Below are positions 29,574 to 37,740 of a DNA stretch of 64,000 nt, one piece after another. Every line of letters starts with the position of its first letter. Within the stretch, counting starts at the first letter, position 1. A program made the translations under genes and the position numbers. The stretch covers positions 6,962 through 70,961 of the forward strand of contig JAMOSL010000028.1 of NCBI GenBank assembly GCA_027063105.1, in the 5' to 3' direction. The notes beneath the pieces were generated by a model. That model was given only the letters and a program-made list of their open reading frames with translations, was not told the DNA's origin and did no database searches. The stretch is from Campylobacteraceae bacterium. GTDB lineage: Bacteria; Campylobacterota; Campylobacteria; Campylobacterales; Sulfurovaceae.

Positions 29574-31378
29574 TATATATCTTTTAGTTTCTCTATCATA
29601 AATTCATTATCATTAAAATCTTTTACTGCAATTCTGATATATTCTTTGTTCTCAAATCCAATTTTCCCTGTTAAGTCTTTTATATACAAATCATATCTAT
29701 CTAATAATATCTCTGTAAGTTCTAAAGCTGAAAATTTACTATTTACCTCTATTAAAAAGTAGTTTGCTTGAGAATATATAACGCTAAGATAATCTATCTC
29801 TTTTAATCTATTATAGAATCTATCTCTCTCATTTGCAATAACATCACAAGCTTTTGTATAATCTTTTTTATATTTACCTATTGTCTGTAAAAAGAATTCA
29901 CCATAAGAATTTATATTCCAAATAGTTAATTCTTCCTCTATTTTATTCATAATTTCTTCATTGCTTGTAGCTAATATACCAAGTCTAACACCAGGTACAC
30001 CATAACTTTTTGAGATACTTTTTATTATTATAAGATTTGAATAATTATCTAAAATATTTTGTTCCAACATACTCTCATCTTCGCCATTAGTCGAAAAATC
30101 TACAAATGATTCATCTAATATAATATTCTTATTCATATCTTTTAATTTTGATACTAAAATAATTAAATCATTTTTTGAAATGAAGTTTCCACTAGGATTA
30201 TCTGGATTTATAAGTAGTAAATTATCTGATATTTTTGCTAACTCTAACATATTATTTAGATCATAAGAAAACTCTTTGTTCTCTGGTATAAATTTAACAA
30301 TTCGATCGTATCCTAAACTTTCTGGATATTCGTTAAATGTTGGAAATGCTAATCCAAATGTTCCATCTATAACATCGCCTAATCCTCGAATAATTTCAGA
30401 TGCACCATTACCTACTATAATATTTTCACTCTCAATTCCAAACATTTTTCCAGCTAAAAGCCTTTGTGTCTCTTGTCCTGATGGATATTGAGATATAAGT
30501 TCATAAAAATAAGCTTTCATCTCTTCTTGCATCTTTTGTGTTGGAAAGTAAGGATTAACTAAATAGCAAAAGTCTTTTAATTCAGGAAATCTCCAATATC
30601 CACCATATCTGGCTTGAATAAGTTTTAATTTTTCTTTTGCATTTGGTGCAAATATAATTTCTGAATTAGCCTTATCTTGAATATCATCTATCTCATACCA
30701 CTTTTCACCATTTAATCTCTTTGCTCTCAATTCATGTCCATCTAAAATAGTTAGAACTCTAAGAACAGATTCATAATATTCATTATCTCCCATAGCTTTT
30801 GAGTAAGCTTCTAAAAATGGAATATATATTTTATTACTAAATTCTTTTGAAAATTTATATATATTTACTGTTTTATAATAGTTATTTACATCTTGAAATC
30901 GAAAGGTCTTTTTAGGTAAAAAATTTATTATATTATCTTCATCATCTAGTGTTACAGAAGTTCCATCCATCCAAGCTTCATATTTATCTACAATTGCTAA
31001 AGATTTTCTTTCATCCTCTACTAAATCTTGTAATATTTTTTTATCAAATATAATATCACTTTCTAATAAAATAGTATCGTCTTCTGCTAATTTATCCCTT
31101 GCGAGAAATAGAGAATATATATTATTTGTTTTATCATATATTGGATTTTCTACATACTCTATCTCTACATCTTTATATCTGTCTCCAATATGAGAAATTA
31201 GATTATCTTTTTTGTATCCAACAACTAAAATAAGTTTTTTTATTCCTACGCTATTTATATTCTCTAGTGCTTGTTTAATTAATGTTTCTCCATTAACCTC
31301 TAACATACATTTTGTATTCTCTTTTGTATGTTTACCTAACCTACTTCCTGTTCCTGCTGCGAGCATTAGACCCTGCAT
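29573..31378 (-). CDS. Fused cytidylyltransferase-type nucleotidyltransferase and PLP-dependent enzyme
   Basis: Residues 1-250 are a sugar-nucleotidyltransferase-fold domain (LMLAAGTGSRLG at 4, ESDII at 106, WYEIDDIQD at 227), like LicC or PntC cytidylyltransferases that activate phosphocholine or aminoethylphosphonate with CTP. Residues 255-601 are a fold-type-I PLP enzyme of the HisC/CobD type: GNGASEII at 323, NPDNPSGN at 391, Asp422 in LDESF and the PLP lysine Lys457 in SISKSYG, then GVRLG. The PLP part could be an aminotransferase or an O-phospho-amino-acid decarboxylase. It lies two bases from the Wzx-like gene and overlaps licD by one base. No PEP mutase gene was seen, so phosphonate synthesis is not supported here. 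Confidence 0.78.
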   Translation of the reverse strand: MQGLMLAAGTGSRLGKHTKENTKCMLEVNGETLIKQALENINSVGIKKLILVVGYKKDNLISHIGDRYKDVEIEYVENPIYDKTNNIYSLFLARDKLAEDDTILLESDIIFDKKILQDLVEDERKSLAIVDKYEAWMDGTSVTLDDEDNIINFLPKKTFRFQDVNNYYKTVNIYKFSKEFSNKIYIPFLEAYSKAMGDNEYYESVLRVLTILDGHELRAKRLNGEKWYEIDDIQDKANSEIIFAPNAKEKLKLIQARYGGYWRFPELKDFCYLVNPYFPTQKMQEEMKAYFYELISQYPSGQETQRLLAGKMFGIESENIIVGNGASEIIRGLGDVIDGTFGLAFPTFNEYPESLGYDRIVKFIPENKEFSYDLNNMLELAKISDNLLLINPDNPSGNFISKNDLIILVSKLKDMNKNIILDESFVDFSTNGEDESMLEQNILDNYSNLIIIKSISKSYGVPGVRLGILATSNEEIMNKIEEELTIWNINSYGEFFLQTIGKYKKDYTKACDVIANERDRFYNRLKEIDYLSVIYSQANYFLIEVNSKFSALELTEILLDRYDLYIKDLTGKIGFENKEYIRIAVKDFNDNEFMIEKLKDI

Positions 31379-31379
31379 T

Positions 31380-32627
31380 TTATCTCCTTTTCCAGAGTAA
31401 TTTCTCTCTGTTTATGTAATATCCCCGAAATAGCAGTCCTGACAACTCATATATAACAATAGAGAATGCCACCATATATATATCATTAAATAATATAGAA
31501 CTTATGCTAATAGCTATTAAATATATAAAAGATGCATAAATTAAACTATTATTTGCGTATTTTATATGTCCAAATCCAGCTAATAATGGATAACCAACTA
31601 ATGCACTCATAATTCCAAATATAGAACCACTAAATACAATAATAAATAATTTTGACAACATTATATCTTCTACATTAAAAACTAACAATAGTAATTCTTT
31701 ATTGAAATACATTGTTGGTATTAATATTATTATAGATAATAGTATTATAGATAAAAAAATCTTTTTAAAAAATCTAATATCTTTTGTTCTGCTCATATAA
31801 GGATAAATTGTTTGAGATACTACTCCACCTAAGCTCATAAAAGCAAAAAAAAGCTTTTCAACCATAGAATAATATCCAACTGCTATATTTCCAAAATATA
31901 TTCCTATTATAGCTGTAGCATAATATCTACTACCATTATTAGCAACTCTGGATAAAAAGAAATGATAACTATCTACAAATTGTTTTTTTAATATATCAAA
32001 TTTTGGAATTTTAAATTTAATATCAAATAATTTATTTATAAGAAATAAAGAGTATATTCCTCCCAAAATTGCCCCTAATGAATTTAAAATAGGAACAAAT
32101 ATATAATCATTTTCATCTTTTACAAAAACAAAAATTAAAACCGTAAATATGACTCTAAATGAAACATTTATATATGTAATATATTTCATTCTTTCCATTC
32201 CTTGAAAAAACCAAGTAGGGAATAAAACCGTTCCTAATACTATACCAAATGTCATATAATATAATAATGCATTTTTGCTAAAACTTTCTATAAAAAAGAT
32301 TAGAAAAAATAATATCAAAAACGATAAAATAAACAGAATCGTTTGTATTATAATGACTGAAGAAAAAATTTCTGTAACTTTTTGATGATTATCTCTATTT
32401 ATAGAGAGTTCTCTGGTTGCAGACAAACTAAATCCAAAACTAACTATGATAGTAAAAAACATAACAATAGATAATGCAAAATTAATTAATCCAAAATTCT
32501 CAACACCTAAAACTCTAACAAGATATGGTAAAGTTATAAGTGGCAGTATCATATTAATTCCTTGCAACGCAGAAAGTGAAAAAAAGTTTGATAGGAGTCT
32601 TTTTTTATCTTCTGTAAGTTTTAACAT
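31380..32627 (-). CDS. Wzx-type polysaccharide flippase
   Basis: The 415 residues form about 12 hydrophobic helices with the signature start of the polysaccharide-export MATE/MVF group: LSNFFSLSALQGINMILPLITLPYLVRVLGVENFGLINFA, seen here as QGINMILPLITLPYLVRVLG, and TWFFQGMERMKYI near residue 140. Such proteins flip undecaprenyl-linked repeat units to the periplasm. It is bounded by the fusion gene and fcl in the same orientation. Confidence 0.88.
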   Translation of the reverse strand: MLKLTEDKKRLLSNFFSLSALQGINMILPLITLPYLVRVLGVENFGLINFALSIVMFFTIIVSFGFSLSATRELSINRDNHQKVTEIFSSVIIIQTILFILSFLILFFLIFFIESFSKNALLYYMTFGIVLGTVLFPTWFFQGMERMKYITYINVSFRVIFTVLIFVFVKDENDYIFVPILNSLGAILGGIYSLFLINKLFDIKFKIPKFDILKKQFVDSYHFFLSRVANNGSRYYATAIIGIYFGNIAVGYYSMVEKLFFAFMSLGGVVSQTIYPYMSRTKDIRFFKKIFLSIILLSIIILIPTMYFNKELLLLVFNVEDIMLSKLFIIVFSGSIFGIMSALVGYPLLAGFGHIKYANNSLIYASFIYLIAISISSILFNDIYMVAFSIVIYELSGLLFRGYYINREKLLWKRR

Positions 32628-32630
32628 AAA

Positions 32631-33722
32631 TTAATTATTCTTTTTAATATACCAGTTGTATAGCTTTTCAATTCCATCACTAAGTTCAACAGTATGTTTC
32701 CAACCTAAATTATTTAGTTTTGTTACATCTGTAAGCTTTTTCATTGTTCCATCAGGTTTATCTGTATTAAAATATAACTTACCATTAAATCCAATAGTAT
32801 CCTTTATTGTATATGCTAACTCTTTAATGCTTATATCAATACCTGTACCTATGTTAATATGAGTATTTCTAACCTCTTTTTCATTTTCTGGATAGGTATC
32901 TTTAAAATCTCTATTCTCCATTAAGAAAACACAAGCATCTGCCATATCTAAACTCCAAAGAAATTCTCTTCGTGGTAACCCACTACCCCAAATTTCTATC
33001 TGAAGCTTATTATTTGAACAATGTACACCATAACTATCTAATTTAGCAATAATATCCTCTTTAGAACTATTACCATCTATATCTTCAATAGGTAGAGAAT
33101 TTAAATCAGCTCTAATATCCACCCAATTATCATCTTCTAACGCTTTACCTAAATGTATTTTTCTAATTAATGCAGGTAGTACATGACTCTTTACTAAATC
33201 AAAATTATCATTTGGTCCATAGAGATTAGTAGGCATTACAGATATAAAATTTGTACCATATTGTAAATTATAACTTTCACACATCTTAATTCCTGCAATT
33301 TTTGCAACAGCATAAGGCTCATTTGTATACTCTAATGGAGAAGTTAATAATACATTCTCATTCATAGGCTGAGGTGCTTCTTTAGGATATATACAAGTGC
33401 TTCCTAAATATAAAAGTTTTTCAACACCATTAAGATAACTTTGGTGAATAATATTATTTTGAACTTGAATATTTTCATATATAAATTCTGCACGATATAT
33501 ATTGTTTGCAATAATACCACCAACTTTAGCTGCTGCTAAAATAACAAATTCTGGCTTTTCTTCTTTGAAGAATTTAGAAACAGCATAACTGTCTAATAAA
33601 TCTAACTCTTTATGGGTTCTGCCAATAATATTATTATAGCCCTTCGATTTTAAGTTTGCTACAATTGCACTACCAACTAATCCATTATGACCAGCTACAT
33701 ATATTTTTGAATTTAAATTCAC
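32631..33722 (-). CDS. fcl: GDP-L-fucose synthase-like epimerase/reductase
   Basis: Fcl/WcaG converts GDP-4-keto-6-deoxymannose to GDP-L-fucose or a related sugar. The Rossmann motif is GHNGLVGS at residue 11, and the SDR catalytic pair lies in YAVAK near residue 137. At 363 residues it is about 40 longer than the usual enzyme because of an insert after WVDIRADLN. The start is GTG at 33722 with AAGG seven bases upstream. No gmd is in the window, so its substrate must be made elsewhere or differs. Its 5' end and leader recur as a decayed copy at 34386-34480. Confidence 0.87.
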   Translation of the reverse strand: MNLNSKIYVAGHNGLVGSAIVANLKSKGYNNIIGRTHKELDLLDSYAVSKFFKEEKPEFVILAAAKVGGIIANNIYRAEFIYENIQVQNNIIHQSYLNGVEKLLYLGSTCIYPKEAPQPMNENVLLTSPLEYTNEPYAVAKIAGIKMCESYNLQYGTNFISVMPTNLYGPNDNFDLVKSHVLPALIRKIHLGKALEDDNWVDIRADLNSLPIEDIDGNSSKEDIIAKLDSYGVHCSNNKLQIEIWGSGLPRREFLWSLDMADACVFLMENRDFKDTYPENEKEVRNTHINIGTGIDISIKELAYTIKDTIGFNGKLYFNTDKPDGTMKKLTDVTKLNNLGWKHTVELSDGIEKLYNWYIKKNN

Positions 33723-33787
33723 TAAAGACCTTTTTAATAAAGTTTATCATAAATCAATAATATCACTATTTATCTTATAATAAAATT
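33709..33787. repeat. Direct repeat B, copy 1: fcl start and leader
   Basis: The stretch around the fcl start codon and its leader reappears at 34403-34480. A core of about 30 bases (TTCACTAAAGACCTTT then TAATAAAGTTTAT) is identical except for one missing T, and a second shared block is CTTATA-like near the far end. This copy is the intact one, attached to fcl. Confidence 0.75.
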
Positions 33788-33790
33788 ATA

Positions 33791-34300
33791 TCATATATTC
33801 ATACTTATAATTTTTGCAGGATTACCTGCTACTATAGTATTTACTGCTACATCTTTTATTACAACTGAACCAGCACCAATAATAGAGTTATCCCCTATCT
33901 TAATATTACCTATGATTACACTGTTTGGAGCTATTATAACATTATCTCCGATTATTGGAGAACCTAGATTATTGCCATCTTTATCCATTTTATTACCTAT
34001 TGTTGTATTATGTTTTAAAGTTACATTATTCCCTATAACAACATCAGCATTTAAAACTGTACCTCTGCCATGATGTATAATTAAGCCTCTTCCTATTTTT
34101 GTTGAAGCTGGTATTTCACAGCCTAAGACTATATCAGTAATAAATTTATATATAATAATTATAGGTGCAAAAAGTATGTATAAGAATCTATTAGTCATTC
34201 TTTTACGAAAATATCTCATAATAGTATATGATATCACTATTATTTTACCTTTTATATTTTTATTATTTTTATTATCTTCTATAATATTATTTATTAACAT
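33791..34300 (-). CDS. Hexapeptide-repeat acyltransferase (serine acetyltransferase-like)
   Basis: The 169-residue protein has left-handed beta-helix hexapeptide repeats from about residue 70 to the end: GRGLIIHHGRGTVLNADV, VIGNNVTLKHNTTIG and IIGDNVIIAPNSVIIG, ending AGNPAKII. The overall pattern matches the CysE-like group found in glycan clusters, where they acetylate sugars or are mis-annotated serine acetyltransferases. A hydrophobic stretch (FLYILFAPIIIIYKFI) precedes the repeats. It stands between the two copies of repeat B. Confidence 0.83.
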   Translation of the reverse strand: MLINNIIEDNKNNKNIKGKIIVISYTIMRYFRKRMTNRFLYILFAPIIIIYKFITDIVLGCEIPASTKIGRGLIIHHGRGTVLNADVVIGNNVTLKHNTTIGNKMDKDGNNLGSPIIGDNVIIAPNSVIIGNIKIGDNSIIGAGSVVIKDVAVNTIVAGNPAKIISMNI

Positions 34301-34301
34301 C

Positions 34302-34334
34302 TGTATTTCCTCTCATATCCTATTAATCCACCTT
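34302..34334. repeat. Direct repeat A, decayed copy of the PLP-enzyme gene 3' end
   Basis: An 18-base stretch at 34302-34319 and a 16-base stretch at 34319-34334 equal 36864-36881 and 36902-36917, the 3' end of the PLP-enzyme gene. A 20-base piece between them is missing here. This copy is therefore a remnant with an internal deletion. Confidence 0.75.
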
Positions 34335-34385
34335 TAAACTTTAACAAGCAGCTCAAATAATAAACTTAGGTTTCTCTTCTGTAAG

Positions 34386-34480
34386 AAATCTAACTCTTTA
34401 TGAATTTGAATTCACTAAAGACCTTTTAATAAAGTTTATTATAATTATGATATATAATATCAGTACTTATCTTATAGGAG
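34386..34480. pseudogene. Decayed copy of fcl 5' end and leader (direct repeat B, copy 2)
   Basis: The first 17 bases (34386-34402) are identical to fcl codons at 33598-33614. The next part equals the fcl start and leader, with 95 bases of fcl coding sequence lost between them. The GTG start survives but runs into TAA after five codons. The right-hand part now forms the leader of the MBOAT gene and may supply its promoter. Confidence 0.72.
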
Positions 34481-34484
34481 AATT

Positions 34485-35930
34485 ATGTTATTTAATAGCT
34501 ATGAGTTTATTTTTATATTTTTGCCAGTATCTTTTTTGATATATTTTTATCTAAATTATAAAAAATTTATAATTTTATCCAAGGGTTGGCTGATCTTATC
34601 ATCACTCTTTTTTTATAGTTGGTGGAATATTATATATTTACCACTTATTTTAATATCTATGTTATTTAATTATTATATTGGTTCAAAATTATCAAAGGAT
34701 AATAATAAATTTATATTATCTTTTGGAATAATAATGAATCTATTATTACTGTTCTATTTTAAATATTTTGATTTTTTTCTAGTAAATATAAATATATTAT
34801 TTCATTTAGATTATGAATTAATAAATTTAGCACTACCTCTAGCTATATCATTTTTTACATTTCAACAAATAGCTTATTTAATAGATAGTTATAAACAAGA
34901 AACAAAAGAATATGACTTCTTGAATTATTCACTTTTTGTCACATTCTTTCCTCAATTAATAGCTGGTCCAATAGTTCATCATAAGGAAATGATGCCACAA
35001 TTTTCTAAGTTAAATAATAAATTCATAAATTATAAGAATATATCAATGGGAATTTTTATATTTTCTATTGGACTATTTAAAAAAGTTATTATTGCTGATA
35101 CATTTGCTAAATATGCTAACTATGGATTTAATACATCTCAACCATTAGATTTATTAGAATCATGGATTACTAGTTTATCATATACATTTCAGTTATATTT
35201 TGATTTTAGTGGTTATACAGATATGGCTATTGGATTAGCTCTTTTATTCAATATTATTCTACCTATAAACTTTAATAGTCCATACAAGGCTTTAAATATT
35301 CAAGATTTTTGGAGAAGATGGCATATTACACTTAGTAGATTTTTAAAAGATTATTTATATATTCCATTAGGGGGGAATAGGTATGGAGATATAAGAACTT
35401 ATTCTAATTTACTAATAACTTTTATATTAGCAGGAGTATGGCATGGAGCTGGTTGGACATTTATTTTTTGGGGCTTTCTACATGGTATTGCATTAATAAT
35501 ACATAGAGTATGGAGTAAAGTTTTAAGATTTAGTATCTCAAAAGTATTTGCATGGTTTATAACTTTTAACTTTATAAATATAGCTTGGGTATTTTTTAGA
35601 GCAAATGAATGGAATGATGCTATTAGAATTTTAAGTGGAATGATTGGATTAAACGGAATACATCTTCCAAGTTTCTTTACTTCAAAGTTATCATTTTTAC
35701 AACAATATTATAATATAGAATTTAGTAATTTTTTATCTAATATTCACGGAGACTTAACTATACTAGTATTTTTACCTATAGCGTTTATAATTACTATATT
35801 TTTTAATAATTCTATATCATATTTAAATAAAAACTATACAACTATTCATGCATTCTTTATATCTTTTATTTTGATTATTTCTATATATTCTTTAGGCAAT
35901 AAATCTGAATTTTTATACTTCAATTTTTAA
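34485..35930 (+). CDS. MBOAT-family membrane O-acyltransferase (AlgI/DltB-like)
   Basis: MBOAT proteins such as AlgI, DltB and PatA carry acyl groups across the membrane for O-acylation of extracellular polymers. The 481 residues form many helices, with QQIAYLIDSYK, TFFPQLIAGPIVHHKEM, QDFWRRWHITLSRFLKDYLYIPLGG and the catalytic-histidine region GVWHGAGWTFIFWG near residue 320. AGGAG lies five bases before the ATG. It is paired with the next gene, an SGNH-like protein, as in alginate and peptidoglycan acetylation systems. Confidence 0.92.
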   Translation: MLFNSYEFIFIFLPVSFLIYFYLNYKKFIILSKGWLILSSLFFYSWWNIIYLPLILISMLFNYYIGSKLSKDNNKFILSFGIIMNLLLLFYFKYFDFFLVNINILFHLDYELINLALPLAISFFTFQQIAYLIDSYKQETKEYDFLNYSLFVTFFPQLIAGPIVHHKEMMPQFSKLNNKFINYKNISMGIFIFSIGLFKKVIIADTFAKYANYGFNTSQPLDLLESWITSLSYTFQLYFDFSGYTDMAIGLALLFNIILPINFNSPYKALNIQDFWRRWHITLSRFLKDYLYIPLGGNRYGDIRTYSNLLITFILAGVWHGAGWTFIFWGFLHGIALIIHRVWSKVLRFSISKVFAWFITFNFINIAWVFFRANEWNDAIRILSGMIGLNGIHLPSFFTSKLSFLQQYYNIEFSNFLSNIHGDLTILVFLPIAFIITIFFNNSISYLNKNYTTIHAFFISFILIISIYSLGNKSEFLYFNF

Positions 35931-35938
35931 GGACAATT

Positions 35939-36862
35939 ATGAGAAATAAAAAATGGCTTTTAACACTATTAATATTTATAATTAGTAATATAATCATTAT
36001 AGAGACAATATATCAGGTAAATAATTATGATAGGCACGAAGTTGATTATTTGATAAAAAAAAGAATACCTCAATATAAAAATAAAGAATTTGAAAATATT
36101 TTATTAGGTGATAGTCTGGCAAGAAATGCTTTAGGCAATATGGTAATGCCAAGTGATATAGTTGAACTAACATCAAATAATGCTGTTTCAATGGCAGGAA
36201 ATTATTTTATTTTAAAAAGGTATTTAAAAAATAATAAAAAACCCAAAAAACTATATTTATTCTGTATTCCAGATCATTTATATCAAGATTTAAATACACA
36301 GCATACATATTCTTATTTTGAAAAAGTTTTTACAGATAAAAAAGAGATAGCAGAGATACAAAAAATTAAGCCTTCTCTATTTAAAAATCATTTTTCTTTT
36401 AATAAATATATAGAAAGTAGATTAAAAACTTTAAAATTTTTACAATACTATAGAGGAAAACAAAAAGAAAAATTTACTTTGATGATAGAAAAACCATTAT
36501 GTGAAAAGAAAGATTTTATGAATAAAGATATTAAAAGAGAAATTAATGATATGCAGATGAATAAAGATATAATTTATGAAATACCAAAAATATATATTGA
36601 TAAAATGAATAATTTATGTAAAATATTAAATATTAAATTTACAATCGTAATTGAACCTATTCCCGAGGATATAAATAAGATATTTAAGATATCAGCTATT
36701 TATAGATATATCAAAAATAAAAAAATAAAAATCATCAATATTAATGATTTCTATAACTTTAATAATTATTTTTTTAAAAATGATGGTACACATATTCATG
36801 GAAATACAAATTTATATTATCAAAATCTTATTAATAAGCATGTCATAAAATTAGAAAGCTAG
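35939..36862 (+). CDS. SGNH-like partner of the MBOAT acyltransferase
   Basis: After a single N-terminal membrane anchor (residues 6-22) the protein has a block I-type GDSL motif LLGDSLARN (Asp58, Ser59) and a late DGTH motif (Asp282, His285). These are the positions of the catalytic Ser and Asp-His of SGNH hydrolase-fold acyltransferases such as AlgJ/AlgX or PatB. The middle is lysine-rich and poorly conserved. It lies eight bases behind the MBOAT gene and would move acyl groups onto the glycan in the periplasm. Its stop shares CTAG with the stop of the convergent next gene. Confidence 0.75.
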   Translation: MRNKKWLLTLLIFIISNIIIIETIYQVNNYDRHEVDYLIKKRIPQYKNKEFENILLGDSLARNALGNMVMPSDIVELTSNNAVSMAGNYFILKRYLKNNKKPKKLYLFCIPDHLYQDLNTQHTYSYFEKVFTDKKEIAEIQKIKPSLFKNHFSFNKYIESRLKTLKFLQYYRGKQKEKFTLMIEKPLCEKKDFMNKDIKREINDMQMNKDIIYEIPKIYIDKMNNLCKILNIKFTIVIEPIPEDINKIFKISAIYRYIKNKKIKIININDFYNFNNYFFKNDGTHIHGNTNLYYQNLINKHVIKLES

Positions 36863-37740
36863 TTGTATTTCCTCTCATATCTAGCTAACATACTCTCATT
36901 TCCTATTAATCCACCTTGATGTATATATAATGTTGTTTCTGTGAATATATCTGGATAGGATGAGACTATAATCCATCCTTTTGGGTCATATAATAAATCA
37001 AACTCAATACCATTATTCTTTAATTCTTTATAAATATCATAGAATCCTCTATACAATTTGCCAAAATGATATTTTTTTTCTGTATTTAAGATAATTGGGT
37101 GATACTTTGTATTTCTTTCCAACATTGAAAATTGTTTTTTTAGATACTCTTCATCTCCAACACAAGGAGTTGTATAAACTTTATATTTCAAATGCTTCTG
37201 AAGATATAACGCTGTTGTACCTGTTCCTGAGGGTAAGAAGATTTTTAAATTCTTAATATTATTATTCTCTTTCCATCCAATAATTTCTTTGGCTAATATT
37301 TCAATTCCATACTCTGCTTCTTTACCTCTAGCCCCCTCTTCTATAAATAAAGTATTATCATCTAAAGATATTTTTTTATCATCTTTAATTGACATATTCA
37401 TTCCATTTTTTAATGCTCTTAGATAATTTCCCTGTGGGTTTTCTTTTAAATATGTAGGTATATGGTCGACAAAATAATCAAATTTCCAATTCTTTATTTT
37501 TGCAAGTTCTGACATAGAATACATAGCATTTGATTGATTTGAACCATAGGATATGATTTTTTTAATTTTTGGAAAATCTTTTTGTAGATAGTAGTATAAT
37601 TTTCTAGCTTTATTTCCAGAAAATTTAGAGTGAATAGTATCATCTCTTTTAATGTAGAATGAGTCTCCTCTAAAAGAGAACTCATCTATTGAACTAGGTA
37701 ATTTTAGTTCCTGTTTAAAATTTAATTTCTGCCTACGCAA
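36859..37740 (-). CDS. PLP-dependent enzyme, ACC deaminase/D-cysteine desulfhydrase-like
   Basis: This 293-residue protein resembles the tryptophan-synthase-beta fold enzymes that act on D-cysteine or aminocyclopropane carboxylate. The PLP lysine is expected in KFSGNKARKL near residue 44, with SYGSNQSNAM next and the phosphate-binding glycine loop LPSGTGTTAL near residue 170. It is shorter than typical 320-340 residue members. The start is a TTG at 37740 inside the end of fba; no ATG occurs before residue 69. The substrate is unknown. Part of its 3' end is repeated at 34302-34334. Confidence 0.75.
   Translation of the reverse strand: MRRQKLNFKQELKLPSSIDEFSFRGDSFYIKRDDTIHSKFSGNKARKLYYYLQKDFPKIKKIISYGSNQSNAMYSMSELAKIKNWKFDYFVDHIPTYLKENPQGNYLRALKNGMNMSIKDDKKISLDDNTLFIEEGARGKEAEYGIEILAKEIIGWKENNNIKNLKIFLPSGTGTTALYLQKHLKYKVYTTPCVGDEEYLKKQFSMLERNTKYHPIILNTEKKYHFGKLYRGFYDIYKELKNNGIEFDLLYDPKGWIIVSSYPDIFTETTLYIHQGGLIGNESMLARYERKYN
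36864..36917. repeat. Direct repeat A, intact copy at the PLP-enzyme gene 3' end
   Basis: This is the undamaged partner of 34302-34334. It consists of the last codons of the PLP-enzyme gene. The two copies have the same orientation and bracket the MBOAT/SGNH pair. Confidence 0.7.

Noticed and set aside
29573..31378. Two genes misjoined (nucleotidyltransferase and aminotransferase)
   Set aside because: The frame is continuous without low-complexity or start signal between the domains, and similar fusions are known.
24147..37740. Insertion sequence or phage remnant as the carrier of the glycan locus
   Set aside because: No transposase, integrase, terminal inverted repeat or tRNA target was found; the repeats seen are pieces of local genes.
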